Assembly: GCA_009746045.1 (NCBI GenBank)
Contig: RPFO01000059.1
Span: forward strand, 124,001-188,000
Source: Mesostigma viride
Lineage: Eukaryota > Streptophyta > Mesostigmatophyceae > Mesostigmatales > Mesostigmataceae
Length of the DNA stretch: 64,000 nt
Reading direction: 5' to 3'
The translations under genes and the position numbers were made by a program. Position 1 is the stretch's first letter. The number at the start of each line of letters is the position of its first letter. This document shows, piece after piece, positions 31,665 through 43,500 of this stretch. The notes beneath the pieces are model-generated. The model was not told the origin of the DNA. It worked only from the letters and a program-made list of their open reading frames with translations, and did not search any database.

Positions 31665-32509
31665 ATGGCGGAATCCCAGCCAGCCGCCTCCCCTTCTCTC
31701 GCCGATGGGGAGTATTCAGCGCCTAACACCATTTCGCAGCTAATCGCAGCTGCGGAAACCATAGCGACGCAGCCACAGGCCGACGCGGAGGCCGATAACG
31801 CCTCCTCGATCCAAGCGGATTTGCACCAGCCCAGCCGACGAGATGGAGAGCCAGGTCGGCCTCTGCCATTGGCTTTACTTCCCAGCGGGGAAATCCGCGA
31901 GGACGCCCCCATTAATTAAGGAACATCACTCCGTTGGGAGTAAATGTAGCTCATATCCCTGAGAAGGGGCATATGGCTTTTAATACATCCTAGACTACTT
32001 TATGCAAGGGTGGGAATGTAAGCTACCCTTGCTCTAGGTGCACCAGGGCACCCGCACCCTCATGGTCTATCACGCTATGCCCAGCTAAGGGGGAGCATGC
32101 CATGTGGGGGAAGATCATCATGGCTATACAAGGGCGAGGGCATGGCTTCTCAACAGAGAGCATCTCTCTGCATAGGCATAGCATGGCTAAACACGCCCCC
32201 ATTGATGATGCCATATCGACGACGCTGCATTTGACCCAGCTGATTACATGCCCGGGCTGGTTGTACCCGAGCAAGCGTTCTTCTCGTTGACAGCCGAGCA
32301 GGCGCAGGCCATATCCTGCGCTACCTGGCCGACCACGAAATTGCGATCTATTTTCCTGGCACGCCAGGAGACACCATTTCAGTGGAAGACATTGCCGAGC
32401 TGCCGGGTTGGTCAGTACGCCGTACGGAGCCGCAAAAATACGGGAAAACGTACACTGAAGGCCTCCGCCGTATATACGCGTACTTTACTTCAGAATACGC
32501 GGTTTGGAC
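31665..32509 (+). pseudogene. ORF1-like protein interrupted by a LINE insertion and frameshifts
   Basis: The ATG at 31665 opens MAESQPAASPSLADGEYSAP and runs to DAPI, where a 279-bp LINE fragment is inserted. After the insertion, another frame gives DYMPGLVVPEQAFFSLTAEQ (compare FYMPGQRLSLADIDTLL in the ORF at 22830-23879). A further frame then gives RYLADHEIAIYFPGTPGDTI and YGKTYTEGLRRIYAYF, ending at 32509. At least two frame changes show decay. Confidence 0.55.
31914..32192 (-). mobile_element. 5'-truncated LINE insertion with 11-bp target duplication
   Basis: The inserted 279 bp carry TAATTAAGG, ATCACTCCGTTGGGAGTAAA and the rest of the element-2-type 3' UTR. ACGCCCCCATT occurs immediately left (31903-31913) and right (32193-32203). 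A 5'-truncated copy with a simple-repeat tail and a target duplication of about 10-15 bp is the standard product of target-primed reverse transcription. Confidence 0.82.
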
Positions 32510-33046
32510 TTAGAATTTTTCGGGGGTACCAGCGGGCAGCGGGCACTGGCGCAGTGCCCAGGTTCTGGGCGCGGCGCGTTCACTGCACATTTGAGATTTT
32601 TACTACTACAAGTAGATGCGTACAGTTCCTTCCATAAAGTGCAAGCCTTGCAAAATCTTTGGCCGGTAGGAGACAGCTAGGACTAGGTACATAACGCATA
32701 ATGCCAGCAAATGCCAGCTGTGCTACTGACGGTGTAATGCAATATAGCGACGACGAGGCCAGTGCGACTGTGCGATAGTGTGCAGCCATTTTCGATTTGC
32801 AGCCATGCCGAAGAAAGGGCCTGAATGGGATTTCGTTGTCGAGAAGAAAGAAGCAGTCACAGATGCTGTTAGTAACACAACGCAGTATGTGTCGAGGATG
32901 TTCTGCTCATTTTGCAACAAGAACTTCTCCTACTACAAGGCGGGGCCAATCAGCGTATTCCGAGTCGATCCGTGCACACTTTGCCGGAATCGCAGGGGAA
33001 GGGATGTTACCCTGCGACAAAATTCCACCGAATATCCGGAGCAGGT

Positions 33047-34471
33047 TGTCGCGTCCGTGATCTATCACGTCCGCAATTCAGATTTTAGCGTAATTCTGAC
33101 GTCCGCAGCCTTGTGCGGGTTGCTATACCGCGGCCCGGTACTGACGCCGCGGATCTCAATTGTACTCACGCGCCAAGTCCGCTGAATTTGCTGACGGAAC
33201 TTTTGGGCGGACCTGAATTTCACTGACATTCGTCACAAGGGCAGTTTGCCGAATGCTGGTACGCAGCAAGCCGGCGAGGCACTGAGCAGATGTGCAATTT
33301 CAGGATTTCAACGTGGGACACCAGACACAAATGCAAGGAAGCCCCAGGCGGTGCCTGGCATAGCCGACAGATTTGCCCTTGTATATTTGTGTTCGCTTGA
33401 CAGATAAAGCTTGAAGTTTAGCTTGTCGGAAATTAGACAATGTTATGATTGGCTGATGTCTAAAGTGGCGCTAGTGGCGCCAGCCGCCAGGTTTGAGCTT
33501 TGAGCAGTATAGAAGGATGAGCAACGAACCATGGTGGTCGTTGTTCGTCCGTTTCTCTCCCTCACAACTGGTTTGTTGTCTTCATGGGGTGAAATAGTTC
33601 GAGCAGCCCGGAGCAGCCCCCGTGAGTGGTTGCATGCAGTCAGTTGCCATGAGGATGGACTGACGGATATGACAATGTATTGGTTTTGTTAAGAATGTGT
33701 GTAAGACTGAGAACGAGACAAGGGACAGGGCCTTCGGGCACCCTGGTCGTCGTTGGCAAGAATGCCAGTAGGAACTAGGTCGGGAACACACGCGCACTGC
33801 CGCCACAAGGGGCCTGCAGTGGCGTCAACCAAGGGACCTCACAGCTGCTCTTATAACTACAACATTACAACTCGACACTCTTTGTAATTCGTCATGTATC
33901 TCATTGGAATTGAAATGTCTTTTGGTTGCTTTAATGATAAAGCATGGTCTCAAGAATCGGCTGGTTGGGCCGGATTGCCTGTCATGAAGGTGGCGGTGCC
34001 ATAAAGGACCGCACCTTTCATTCTCATTTTAAACGGACGAACAACCCATGATGGGTTCAGTCCGGCCAGCCTGGATGTTCCTCCTGCTTCACCCAGGGAA
34101 GCACAAGGAAGAGGTTATTGCTTAGCCTTCAAAAGCATCTGAAGAGGTTAGGCTTTTCCCGGTAAAAAGCCATGAAGGGGTTATTGCTAAGCCTTTAAAA
34201 GCATGCATGTTAAGGTTGTTGCTGATCCTGGAAAAGCATCTTGAGCAGCTGGATTTTTTTTTTCCTTTTTGCTGCTGCCTGGAATGACGCCCTCTTTGGG
34301 CTTCCTTCTTTAGTGTGAGATGCCTTTCTTTCACTTTTTGCTCTCACGTTGTTGTGAGCTAAATAGTGGGGGGGGAGGTGGCATATCTCACACATGATTA
34401 CTGCTGATAGTGGATGCATTCCAAGAAGCGGTAATGACCAGTCTAGGATGATATGGCACGCAAACGCGACA
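33047..34471. mobile_element. LTR-like unit A (TGTCGCG...CGCGACA, 1425 bp)
   Basis: The unit begins TGTCGCGTCCGTGATC and ends AAACGCGACA, so its ends form a 7-bp inverted repeat of the TG...CA type seen in LTRs. It contains a possible promoter and leader (AGTATAGAAGGATGAGCAAC). Unit B is nearly identical except for 336-337 bp present only here (about 34031-34367). No primer-binding site or gag/pol was seen. Confidence 0.65.
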
Positions 34472-34473
34472 GC

Positions 34474-35562
34474 TGTCGCGTCCGTGATCTATCACGTCCG
34501 CAATTCAGATTTTAGCGTAATTCTGACGTCCGCAGCCTTGTGCGGGTTGCTATACCGCGGCCCGGTACTGACGCCGCGGATCTCAATTGTACTCACGCGC
34601 CAAGTCCGCTGAATTTGCTGACGGAACTTTTGGGCGGACCTGAATTTCACTGACATTCGTCACAAGGGCAGTTTGCCGAATGCTGGTACGCAGCAAGCCG
34701 GCGAGGCACTGAGCAGATGTGCAATTTCAGGATTTCAACGTGGGACACCAGACACAAATGCAAGGAAGCCCCAGGCGGTGCCTGGCATAGCCGACAGATT
34801 TGCCCTTGTATATTTGTGTTCGCTTGACAGATAAAGCTTGAAGTTTAGCTTGTCGGAAATTAGACAATGTTATGATTGGCTGATGTCTAAAGTGGCGCTA
34901 GTGGCGCCAGCCGCCAGGTTTGAGCTTTGAGCAGTATAGAAGGATGAGCAACGAACCATGGTGGTCGTTGTTCGTCCGTTTCTCTCCCTCACAACTGGTT
35001 TGTTGTCTTCATGGGGTGAAATAGTTCGAGCAGCCCGGAGCAGCCCCCGTGAGTGGTTGCATGCAGTCAGTTGCCATGAGGATGGACTGACGGATATGAC
35101 AATGTATTGGTTTTGTTAAGAATGTGTGTAAGACTGAGAACGAGACAAGGGACAGGGCCTTCGGGCACCCTGGTCGTCGTTGGCAAGAATGCCAGTAGGA
35201 ACTAGGTCGGGAACACACGCGCACTGCCGCCACAAGGGGCCTGCAGTGGCGTCAACCAAGGGACCTCACAGCTGCTCTTATAACTACAACATTACAACTC
35301 GACACTCTTTGTAATTCGTCATGTATCTCATTGGAATTGAAATGTCTTTTGGTTGCTTGAATGATAAAGCATGGTCTCAAGAATCGGCTGGTTGGGCCGG
35401 ATTGCCTGTCATGAAGGTGGCGGTGCCATAAAGGACCGCACCTTTCATTCTCATTTTGGGGGGGGGAGGTGGCATATCTCACACATGATTACTGCTGATA
35501 GTGGATGCATTCCAAGAAGCGGTAATGACCAGTCTAGGATGATATGGCACGCAAACGCGACA
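34474..35562. mobile_element. LTR-like unit B (1089 bp), tandem to unit A
   Basis: It has the same ends and body as unit A, separated from it by only 2 bp (GC, 34472-34473). The pair together is flanked by AGGT (33043-33046 and 35563-35566), a 4-bp target duplication. Sequence near-identity of A and B implies recent duplication or recombination. Confidence 0.65.
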
Positions 35563-36064
35563 AGGTTTCTCAGGATTGCTAACAACAAGTTGCAGAAGTC
35601 AGACGCCAAGAAGCATCACAATTTGAACAGGGCAATGGCGGAGATGGGAGGGGCTGCGCCGGCTGACTTGTCGTCGGTTCCCAGCAAAGGCCAGCTGAGC
35701 ATCACCAAATGGCTGGTTCCCGTCGACGAACAAGGTGTCCAGCTGCTGGCTGCCGAATTTTTTTATCGAGAACGGCATTGCCTTCAATGCGGCTGAGAGC
35801 GCCTCGATCTTTCAAGCAGATGGTGGCCGGCATGATCCAGTACAAAGGCGCGCCACCCCTCCTTCTCGGAAGTTGTTGGGTGGCGAGCTTCTCGTGAAGA
35901 AGAAGGAGAGCAAGGTCCTTGTGTCTTATATCCTCTGCTGTTGTGCATTTTGTCAATAACGAATGTGTGTGTATGTGTATGGAGCTTGTTGTGGGATCCT
36001 TGAGAGCATGGTCCTTAGTCGTGTCTTATGTCCTCTCATGCATTATAAAGTGGATGGCTTTCCT

Positions 36065-36470
36065 TACAATTAATTAATTAATTGATTAATCCTTACAATG
36101 CCCGTTGCAGCCTGCTCCCCCCTGCATCTAACAAATCATAATCAGATAGGATTGCCGGGCATAATAAATGGAAGATGTTAATAAATAAGCATATACACAA
36201 AATTTCAGTTGCAATAACTGCATGACCATCATCAAGGAGCGTGCTAATTGGGTGACTGACAATTGGACCACAAAAACTGTCGCGTATTTTACCGCCGCGT
36301 ATTATACACCCCCCACGTATAATACGCGTATTTTAGGTCCGCGTATTATACCCCGTACCCGTATTTGCCAACCCGGCCGAGCTGGATATGAGCCACAGCT
36401 TCTCCAATCTCCTTTCTGTTTTCTTGAGCTAGCCACGCGCAGGCCCCTTGCCTCCGGCCGGGCACTCATT
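36065..36470. other. TTAATTAA tail and CGTATTATAC repeats
   Basis: (TTAA)n at 36068-36082 looks like a LINE tail. At 36285-36365 there are four or five copies of CGCGTATTATAC-like words. No coding region is supported. Confidence 0.4.
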
Positions 36471-36479
36471 GCCGCTTTT

Positions 36480-38870
36480 GGACAAGACGCCGAGCACGGC
36501 ACCGCCAACACTCCTATTGCTTCCCCACAAGCAGACCTGCAACAGCTCAACCAGAAAGTCGAGGACATGGCAGCCCAGCTACTGAGGCGCCCTGTCAACT
36601 GCTCTGCGCCAGGACACCGCCGAGCTACGCACCAGCATGGCTGAGGTGAAGGCAGCCCTGGCCACCTCGCCCCAGCAAGCCCGGCCCCCGCACCTCCCAG
36701 CTATGCTACCATGGTGAAGCAGGCGGACATTGCTAACATGATGGCGGACGCTGCACGCAGGCCGGGGCAGCGGACCACAAGACCGCAGTTGAAGACGACG
36801 AGCGATCACGCAGTATTGTGGTACGATACTTGCCGGTCGCAGGTCCCCAGGAAACGGACGTCATGCTTGCACAACGCCTGCACCCGAATACCTCATCGTG
36901 GGCCTGCTTCGTTTGGGCAATGACCGCATCCGCATTGAGTCGGCAGCATGGATGGCAGGCCAGGCAGGCCCCGTCCGCGGACGCGGGTGACCTTCACGAA
37001 CTGATGTGGCTAGCAAGGTGAAAGTCCTGCAGACCCGCAAGCTCGATCCTATAGCTGGGCGGGTGCAGGGCAAGCCCAGCATCGACGATCTACTCTCCCC
37101 AGCCCAGCTCGTCATCAAGAACGGCTTGCTGGGCAGCGAGGCAGAGCTCCAGGCCAGGCACATTGACGGCATTCGCACCTACGTCCGCCTTGTCAACGAC
37201 CCCCCCGTTCTTTTCATCGATATGGGAAGTGCACGGATGTGCAATTAAGCTCCTAACAAGCGGCCCAAGCAACGCTCCAAGCCAGCCCCAGCTGCATCGT
37301 CGTCGTCAACGCACGTTCCCGGTATGGAGGGCGCCCGGTAAGGGCACACCCTCGCGGCCCTCGCCGGCGGTACAATAGGCTTTGGGCACAGCCTTTATTT
37401 AATAAACAAGCCCCTTTCCATCCTCATGTCGCACCGTGCGAGCATGACCAGGATGCAATTAAGGTCGCCAGGCACGCCACGGTCAACCCTCCCGCCAATT
37501 TACCAGCCTCACACGCCTCCTGGCCCACCTTGAGCGGGATGAGGCTCTGTCGACACGCCAGCGACCCCAGACAGGACGGAGACGACACATCCGCCCTGAA
37601 AGAAAGACTCCATGCGTTGACAAGCATTAACCCCAATCGCCACCCTGAGTCCTCCCCCCCCACCCACTCCACCCCCACCCCCACCTCCATGCCCTTTACA
37701 GAAGGGTGTGTACGTGGCAGGGCTGCGTGCTGACTCGCCCTATACCTGTTCATTAATAATTGTGGTAGAATACGTGATGATGATTGAGGCGCGCAAGCGC
37801 TTTGCCCGCATCGTGGGTAGTAGGGAACCAGGGGTGCAGGTTGACAACCGTTTCTGGCATGGCGGGGCGGAAACGGAGATTCGGCTGCATGGCGGACATC
37901 ATCTATGCATGCAGACGACACCACCCTCTTCGAGGACACTGGGCACGTGCAGAATTTGGCGTGGCCGGCTTGACTGCCTGGCTATCGAGGCCCGCGCAGT
38001 GACTGCTTGAGGTCAGCAAGAAGACAGAGGCTCTGGCGATTGGGCTCACTCACCCTCCGTGGCTCTCTAGTACTAACGGCACACCAAGAGCCCGACCTCT
38101 TTCTCCTTGACGGCTCTCGAGTCCTGTATCGGGACCGTGTCAAGCTAGCTGCTGGGCAGCCTCTTCCCCAGCTGCGAGGCTGATGTGGACCACCGCATCT
38201 CCCTCGCTTGGCACGCTTTACGCCAATATCGGGCCCTGTGGCGCAAGCCCCTGGGCAAGATCGAGAAACATGCAGGTCCTCGTCCTTCCTGTTCTTACGT
38301 ATGGCGAGACGTGGACCCTCACCGCCGACCTGGCCCGAAAGCTGGACGGCGCGCGGTCACCAACATGCTGCGATCCATTTTCAGAGTAGTATATGCTGCT
38401 CATGTCCGCAATGAGGACCTGTACCTCAGCATGCCATATATCACCATGCAGCACCATTAAGCAGCGGCGCCTGCAGCTAGTAGGGCACTTAGCTCGCACC
38501 AACCAATAAGACACCTCACGTGGCCCCCCCGCAGGACTGCGCCCAGCTCAGCCTGGCTGGCACCTCTTTACGTGGGCCGGGCCCCGTGACGCTACCGCAA
38601 GGCCCGCACCTTCAAAGAACAGCTAGTAGAGGACATGGGGGGCCTAGGCCTCTCCGTGAATTGGAAAAAGATGATGGACAACTGAGGCCAAGTGGGCCCA
38701 GGTCTTGGAGGACAACGAGCCCCTCCCCGTGGGGAAGCGCCCGCATGTGCAAACATACGGGAAGAACGCCAGACAGGTCCCCTACTAGAGTCGAGTTGAT
38801 GTTGATAGATTTTTTGTGGTTAGATGTTGTAGATAGATAGATTAGACCGGTAGGACTGTTTGCGCACCGG
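36480..38870 (+). pseudogene. Decayed autonomous LINE: ORF1 and reverse-transcriptase remnants
   Basis: The ORF1-like part (36500-37248) contains QLNQKVEDMAAQLLRRP, VVRYLPVAGPQETDVMLAQR and KVLQTRKLDPIAGRVQGKPS, ending SIDDLLSPAQLVIKNGLL. The reverse-transcriptase remnants begin at about 37715 with GLRADSPYTCSLIIVVEYVM, matching the G-x-RQGDPLSP..EYVM block. ADIIYA..DDTTLFEDT follows at 37893-37933; it is the YADD catalytic box split by an extra ATGC. Then come DHRISLAWHALRQYRALWRK, VLPVLTYGETWTLTADLARK, RNEDLY and RRLQLVGHLART (to about 38510), the usual C-terminal tract of non-LTR polymerases. Many stops and frame changes are present. No endonuclease domain was recognised. Confidence 0.68.
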
Positions 38871-38871
38871 C

Positions 38872-39628
38872 CCATCCATCCATCCATCCATCCATCCATC
38901 CATCCATCCATCCATCCATCCATCCATCCATCCATCCATCCATCCATCCATCCATCCATCCATCCATCCATCCATCCATCCATCCATCCATCCATCCATC
39001 CATCCATCCATCCATCCATCCATCCATCCATCCATCCATCCATCCATCCATCCATCCATCCATCCATCCATCCATCCATCCATCCATCCATCCATCCATC
39101 CATCCATCCATCCATCCATCCATCCATCCATCCATCCATCCATCCATCCATCCATCCATCCATCCATCCATCCATCCATCCATCCATCCATCCATCCATC
39201 CATCCATCCATCCATCCATCCATCCATCCATCCATCCATCCATCCATCCATCCATCCATCCATCCATCCATCCATCCATCCATCCATCCATCCATCCATC
39301 CATCCATCCATCCATCCATCCATCCATCCATCCATCCATCCATCCATCCATCCATCCATCCATCCATCCATCCATCCATCCATCCATCCATCCATCCATC
39401 CATCCATCCATCCATCCATCCATCCATCCATCCATCCATCCATCCATCCATCCATCCATCCATCCATCCATCCATCCATCCATCCATCCATCCATCCATC
39501 CATCCATCCATCCATCCATCCATCCATCCATCCATCCATCCATCCATCCATCCATCCATCCATCCATCCATCCATCCATCCATCCATCCATCCATCCATC
39601 CATCCATCCATCCATCCATCCATCCATC
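38872..39628. repeat. (CATC)n microsatellite, about 757 bp
   Basis: This is an uninterrupted perfect tetranucleotide array between a LINE polymerase remnant and a LINE 3'-end sequence. The long Pro-Ser-Ile-His and Met-Asp-Gly-Trp frames are artefacts. The perfection suggests a young or actively slipping array. Confidence 0.95.
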
Positions 39629-39700
39629 GGGGTTAATGCTCCGTACGACTCCCCAACGGGAGCACGAGTCTAATTAATTAATTATTCATTTAATTAATAC
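39629..39700 (+). mobile_element. LINE 3' terminus with TTAATTAA tail
   Basis: ACTCCCCAACGGGAGCACGAG is followed by TCTAATTAATTAATTATTC. It is the plus-strand form of the tail seen on the minus strand at 26924-26965 and 57714. Confidence 0.65.
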
Positions 39701-40205
39701 AGGCTCGCTCTCAGTAATCGATATTGTCTCCTTGATATCAATAATTTATGAATACGTACTGGTATGATTTTTAAATATGGTAAAAATACGCATGAGCTCT
39801 AGTCCTGCTCGACACGACATTGGAATTGATCGAAGGCCACGCGCCAAGGAATAGTACATTGGATCGCACTTGATATATGCATAACACGTACGTGACGCAG
39901 TCTAGCTACATGTTTATATATAAAGCTAGACTGCGTATATACACACGTACGCGCGCCGGCCAGTGTATGTAAATTTTCCGCTTGCATGCATGATCGGGCA
40001 TCGATGACTTCAGAAGTTGATCATGCCTAGCTAGAGATGTATGTGATAGTATGGTCACTTCGGTAGCATCAACGAATAATGGGTGGCGACACACATGAGA
40101 TACAATTGGTTGCTAGCCGAACTGATAGAGTTACGGCAAGGGAATATGTGCTACATGACCCCCCAACGGAGTCATGTTATAAACTTAATTTAACTTAATT
40201 TTAAT
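39701..40205. mobile_element. LINE-related 3'-end fragment and AT-rich spacer
   Basis: At 40151-40205, ACATGACCCCCCAACGGAGT and CATGTTATAAACTTAATTTA resemble the plus-oriented form of the CTCCCAACGGAGT 3' end. The remainder is AT-rich with palindromic ACGTACGTGACGC-type words and no coding signal. Confidence 0.45.
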
Positions 40206-40589
40206 AGAGCTACGGTTTGGCAGCCCCCCAATATGCCGTCTCACTATGACGACCATCCCTCTTGAAAACGAGACAGCACGTGGGGCTTGTTGCCGGCATA
40301 ATCTTCTCTTATCATTCTAGCATGCGAGTTGATTTTTCCTCGGGTGACAGGTATGTATCAAGGAGACAACCATGTATGGTTTTGACACGAATAACACTGT
40401 GGGCTATAGGCTTGTAGTACACCGGTCGCACCCTACACTCAACCTGGTGAGCGCAGAATGTTCAAGCAGCGCGTTTCCTACACCCAGGATGGGAGGCCTC
40501 ACAGGTGACCTGTGAATGTGTCTGGTGAGCCAACCTGTGTAGTTCGTGAATGGTGGCCAGAGCCAGGCCCAGGGGACAACAGAAATTCT

Positions 40590-43500
40590 TTACAGTCTCC
40601 TAGACACTGCGATGACCATTCGAGCGAGCCTCTGGAAAGCCTCAGCTGTGTGGCGAAGCTCCGCCATGATGCCAGGTGGCACATTCCCACTGTACCACCT
40701 GGACACCATGTCATGCGTCAGGGCAATGGCAGGATGGCCAATCGCTTGGGCTGCCGCAACCAATACCGTAACCTGCTTTAGGAATGGGACGACCATCCGG
40801 TCATCACTATCGCGCAGGAAGAGGGCTCGCACATCCCTGCGGATCTCCATCCCATCATCTTGCACCAGTCGTTCGACCAGGTTGTAGAACACGGCGTGGT
40901 CCCTGACCATCTGCTGATTCCCTACAGGGCCCGCGACCTTGATGTTGGTCATCAAGAAAGGAAGCAGCTTAGTAGGCTTGTCGAAGAAAGTGTACGGTGC
41001 GTACTCGTTGGATAGCCTGGCGGCTAGCTCGCGGTTGTGCACAGTGGCCTTGTGGTCTATGAGCCTGCGGGTGTGCGATGTATGACAAGGACCAAAGTTT
41101 TGACAGACATCTGTGTAAGCTCGTGCATGCACATGACAAGTCAAATGCATTATAGTGCTCCACAATCCACAGCATCCTGCGATTTACCAATAGGAGCGCT
41201 GCTCCGAGCAAGAGCATAGGGAACGATGTTATGCTGAGTGTAGACACGCATGCATCTACGATATAGGGATTACAGACAGACACTCCTTTGAGCTCTCTCT
41301 CTCTACACACACACGTGTGCAAACTTGTCTTCTCCGCCACACCCCTGCCTCAATTCTTATTCCCAACTTTCACAAACAGTATTGACAGTTGCGAGGCATG
41401 GATAACATGATTTGGCAATCATCTTTCTGCCCGGAATAGCAAAGGCATCACCAGACGAAACGCTGACTCAACCGGCAAAGATGACGTGTGATATTTTCTG
41501 ATGTGAATTTTCACACAGTTACGAGGAACAAGATACTGGACAAAAGGGCTCACCCTGGCATGACTGTCTCCAGCAGACCGGCCACTGATGATGCCGAGAA
41601 GAAGTCCGGCATGAAGGGGGGGATGATCATGTCCAGGCTGGCCAGCAGGACCTCGTTCGCGACGCCTTTGCTCGGCCCAAAGTCGCAGACCATGTACTTG
41701 ATCCCGTGTTCCTTTGCAATCTCGGTCAGGGCCTTCCGGAAGCCCCCCAGGACCATGAAGGCGTCCTCTTGGCCAATATTATGAACGGCGGCACGCGCGT
41801 TTATGAATCTGGTTTCCAGGGAGGAGCCCAGGTCCTGGTGGCCTGGGATCAGGAAGAGCCCGTCCGGCAGGTCAGGGTACATGGGCTCATCGTTGCCATC
41901 TCTCCTGGCCGCGAATTCCAGGATGCCAGGGGTGCCACGCGCTGATCTTCCAAGAAAGGATGACAGCAGGATCTCCTTGATGGTGCACTCGTATGCGTTT
42001 CCATTCCGGTCAAAGGAACCCTTCCTGCACACGTCCACGTTCAGGTCCGCCAAGAACCCATCGGGCACATGGTACGACCCCAGCTTTGGCCTCCTGCTCG
42101 CCCGCGATAAATTCAACGGAGGTGTGTCGTCATCCGCATAATCCGTTTGCGGGTTGGTTGAGGCCTTCACCTCCCTGGCTTCAGCTTCTGTGTTAAAGTA
42201 CTTGGTCAAATTGCACTGGGAGTCGCAGTCGACGTAGCAGGTGCGGTGGCCAGCATTCCGGAGCGCAACTCCCACGTTGATCGCGATAGTGGTCTTGCCC
42301 ACCCCCCTGCCCAAGAAAAAAAAATGGAAGACTCGCAGGTAAAACCTTAATCAGATACGGCATGCAAAACGAGGCACCCCGGGATGACATCTTGGCTCAA
42401 ACCTGGTTGAAAAGCCCAGATAAATGCACATCTTGTTAACAAGGTACATCATACGTGGAGCACATCTTAGAGTGTGCAAAATGCAAGCAGAAGCCATTCC
42501 TATCACACGATTACTACCCTGCCTGGACACCACTAGGCAAGGCATTCCTCACAGGAAGTGCCATAGACGATAGTGCCACATGTCAGCTGCTGCGCAGGGG
42601 CTAGAAGGGAGCCTAGCTCCTGCAACGCAATGGCTTTCCCTGAAAACTTTCCCTGCATCCGTTTGCAGGCTACATGAAAATCAGCCTCGGCTCAGGAGAA
42701 TGTAGGCCGAAAATGAGAGTACCTCAAGTTTTGCGCACATTTCATCAAATTTGGTACAGCTTGCCCAGGCAGTCACTGCATATAATTTTAGAAAAAAAAA
42801 ATTGCCTCGGATTCCCTACTTGCAGACAGCAAAATGGTAAAGGATGAACCTGGATGCCACGGCCCAGCATACTATGGTGAACTGCTGAGGTCATGACATG
42901 AGCTACCCGCATAATGCCAGGTGCCACCTTGTTTGATTGGTACAATCTTGCGCCGGGTGGAAAACGAGCGAAGGTAAGGAGAAGAATACACATTGTCAAC
43001 TGCAGAGTGCAGTGTGAGGCTGTCAAAAGCCCAAGGTAAAACTAGCAAAATGGCCACCACCAGCTGTTCCAAGACCAGTTGTATGCAGTACACCGACCGA
43101 CTCACTGCCGAAGCCGCAGCAGCTGCCGCTGCCACCGCTGGTGCTGCAGTGGGTAGTGCTGCTGCAGAAAGCAAAACGGATTATTGCAAACCCATTGCCT
43201 CATCGAGATGCTGCCGATACAACAAATAGCCCAATGGCGAAGAAATCATGCACTTGATTTCGGTTTTGCTTGCGATGAATAGGCCATATTAGCATATGAC
43301 CCAACAACAACACCAGCTGTCGTAGAAAGCAGCCAGCAAGGCTTTACACCCCCCAAAAGACCTTTGTTGTTCTTTTATACAGGACCTGCCATGAAACCAT
43401 ACAGCAGCTTTGTTGGCAAACCTGCAATTTTTTCTTACCATTCCAGCCAATGCTCTCCGAGGTTTAAGCCACTGAGATGTTGCTGTCAAAGGGGCCTGGC

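Larger units (their letters stand above)
31512..32530 (+). mobile_element. LINE-like element 3, 5' part, plus strand
   Basis: The leader GACTCGTCTTTTGAAGACGA, ACACGCTGATATAATTTTC and GGCAGCCATGCATCGCCCA matches, in order, the minus-strand leader of element 1 (24060-23990). ORF1-like sequence starts at 31665. The element is interrupted by a later LINE fragment (31914-32192). Its right boundary is not clear. Confidence 0.6.
32805..35959 (+). pseudogene. hAT-superfamily transposase remnant (BED finger and DUF659-like region)
   Basis: The ATG at 32805 opens MPKKGPEWDFVVEKKEAV. A BED-like zinc finger follows (MFCSFCNKNFSYYKAG) and then, after a frame change, HFAGIAGEGMLPCDKIPPNI. This H-x-A-G-I-x-G-x-G-x2-P-C-x-K-[IV]-P pattern is typical of plant-type hAT transposases. 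A 2.5-kb insertion follows (33047-35562), then RFLRIANNKLQKSDAKKHH and a DUF659-like stretch split over frames: FFIENGIAFNAAES, SFKQMVAGMIQYKGA, PPSRKLLGGELL. The RNase-H-like catalytic core and dimerisation region are absent before 36 kb. The gene is broken by at least three frame changes and truncation. Confidence 0.72.

Noticed and set aside
33047-35562. A complete LTR retrotransposon with 980-bp LTRs
   Set aside because: The sequence between the duplicated blocks is only about 450 bp with no primer-binding site, gag or pol. Unit boundaries (TGTCGCG...CGCGACA) show two tandem units instead.
38612-39636. Frames of 258-335 codons made of Met-Asp-Gly-Trp or Pro-Ser-Ile-His
   Set aside because: A perfect CATC tetranucleotide array is open in all phases. 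No non-repeat protein content is present.
41554-42306. ParA gene as bacterial contamination or plasmid sequence
   Set aside because: It is one exon of a ten-exon gene with GT-AG introns, and its Walker A is split by an intron conserved in a paralogue.
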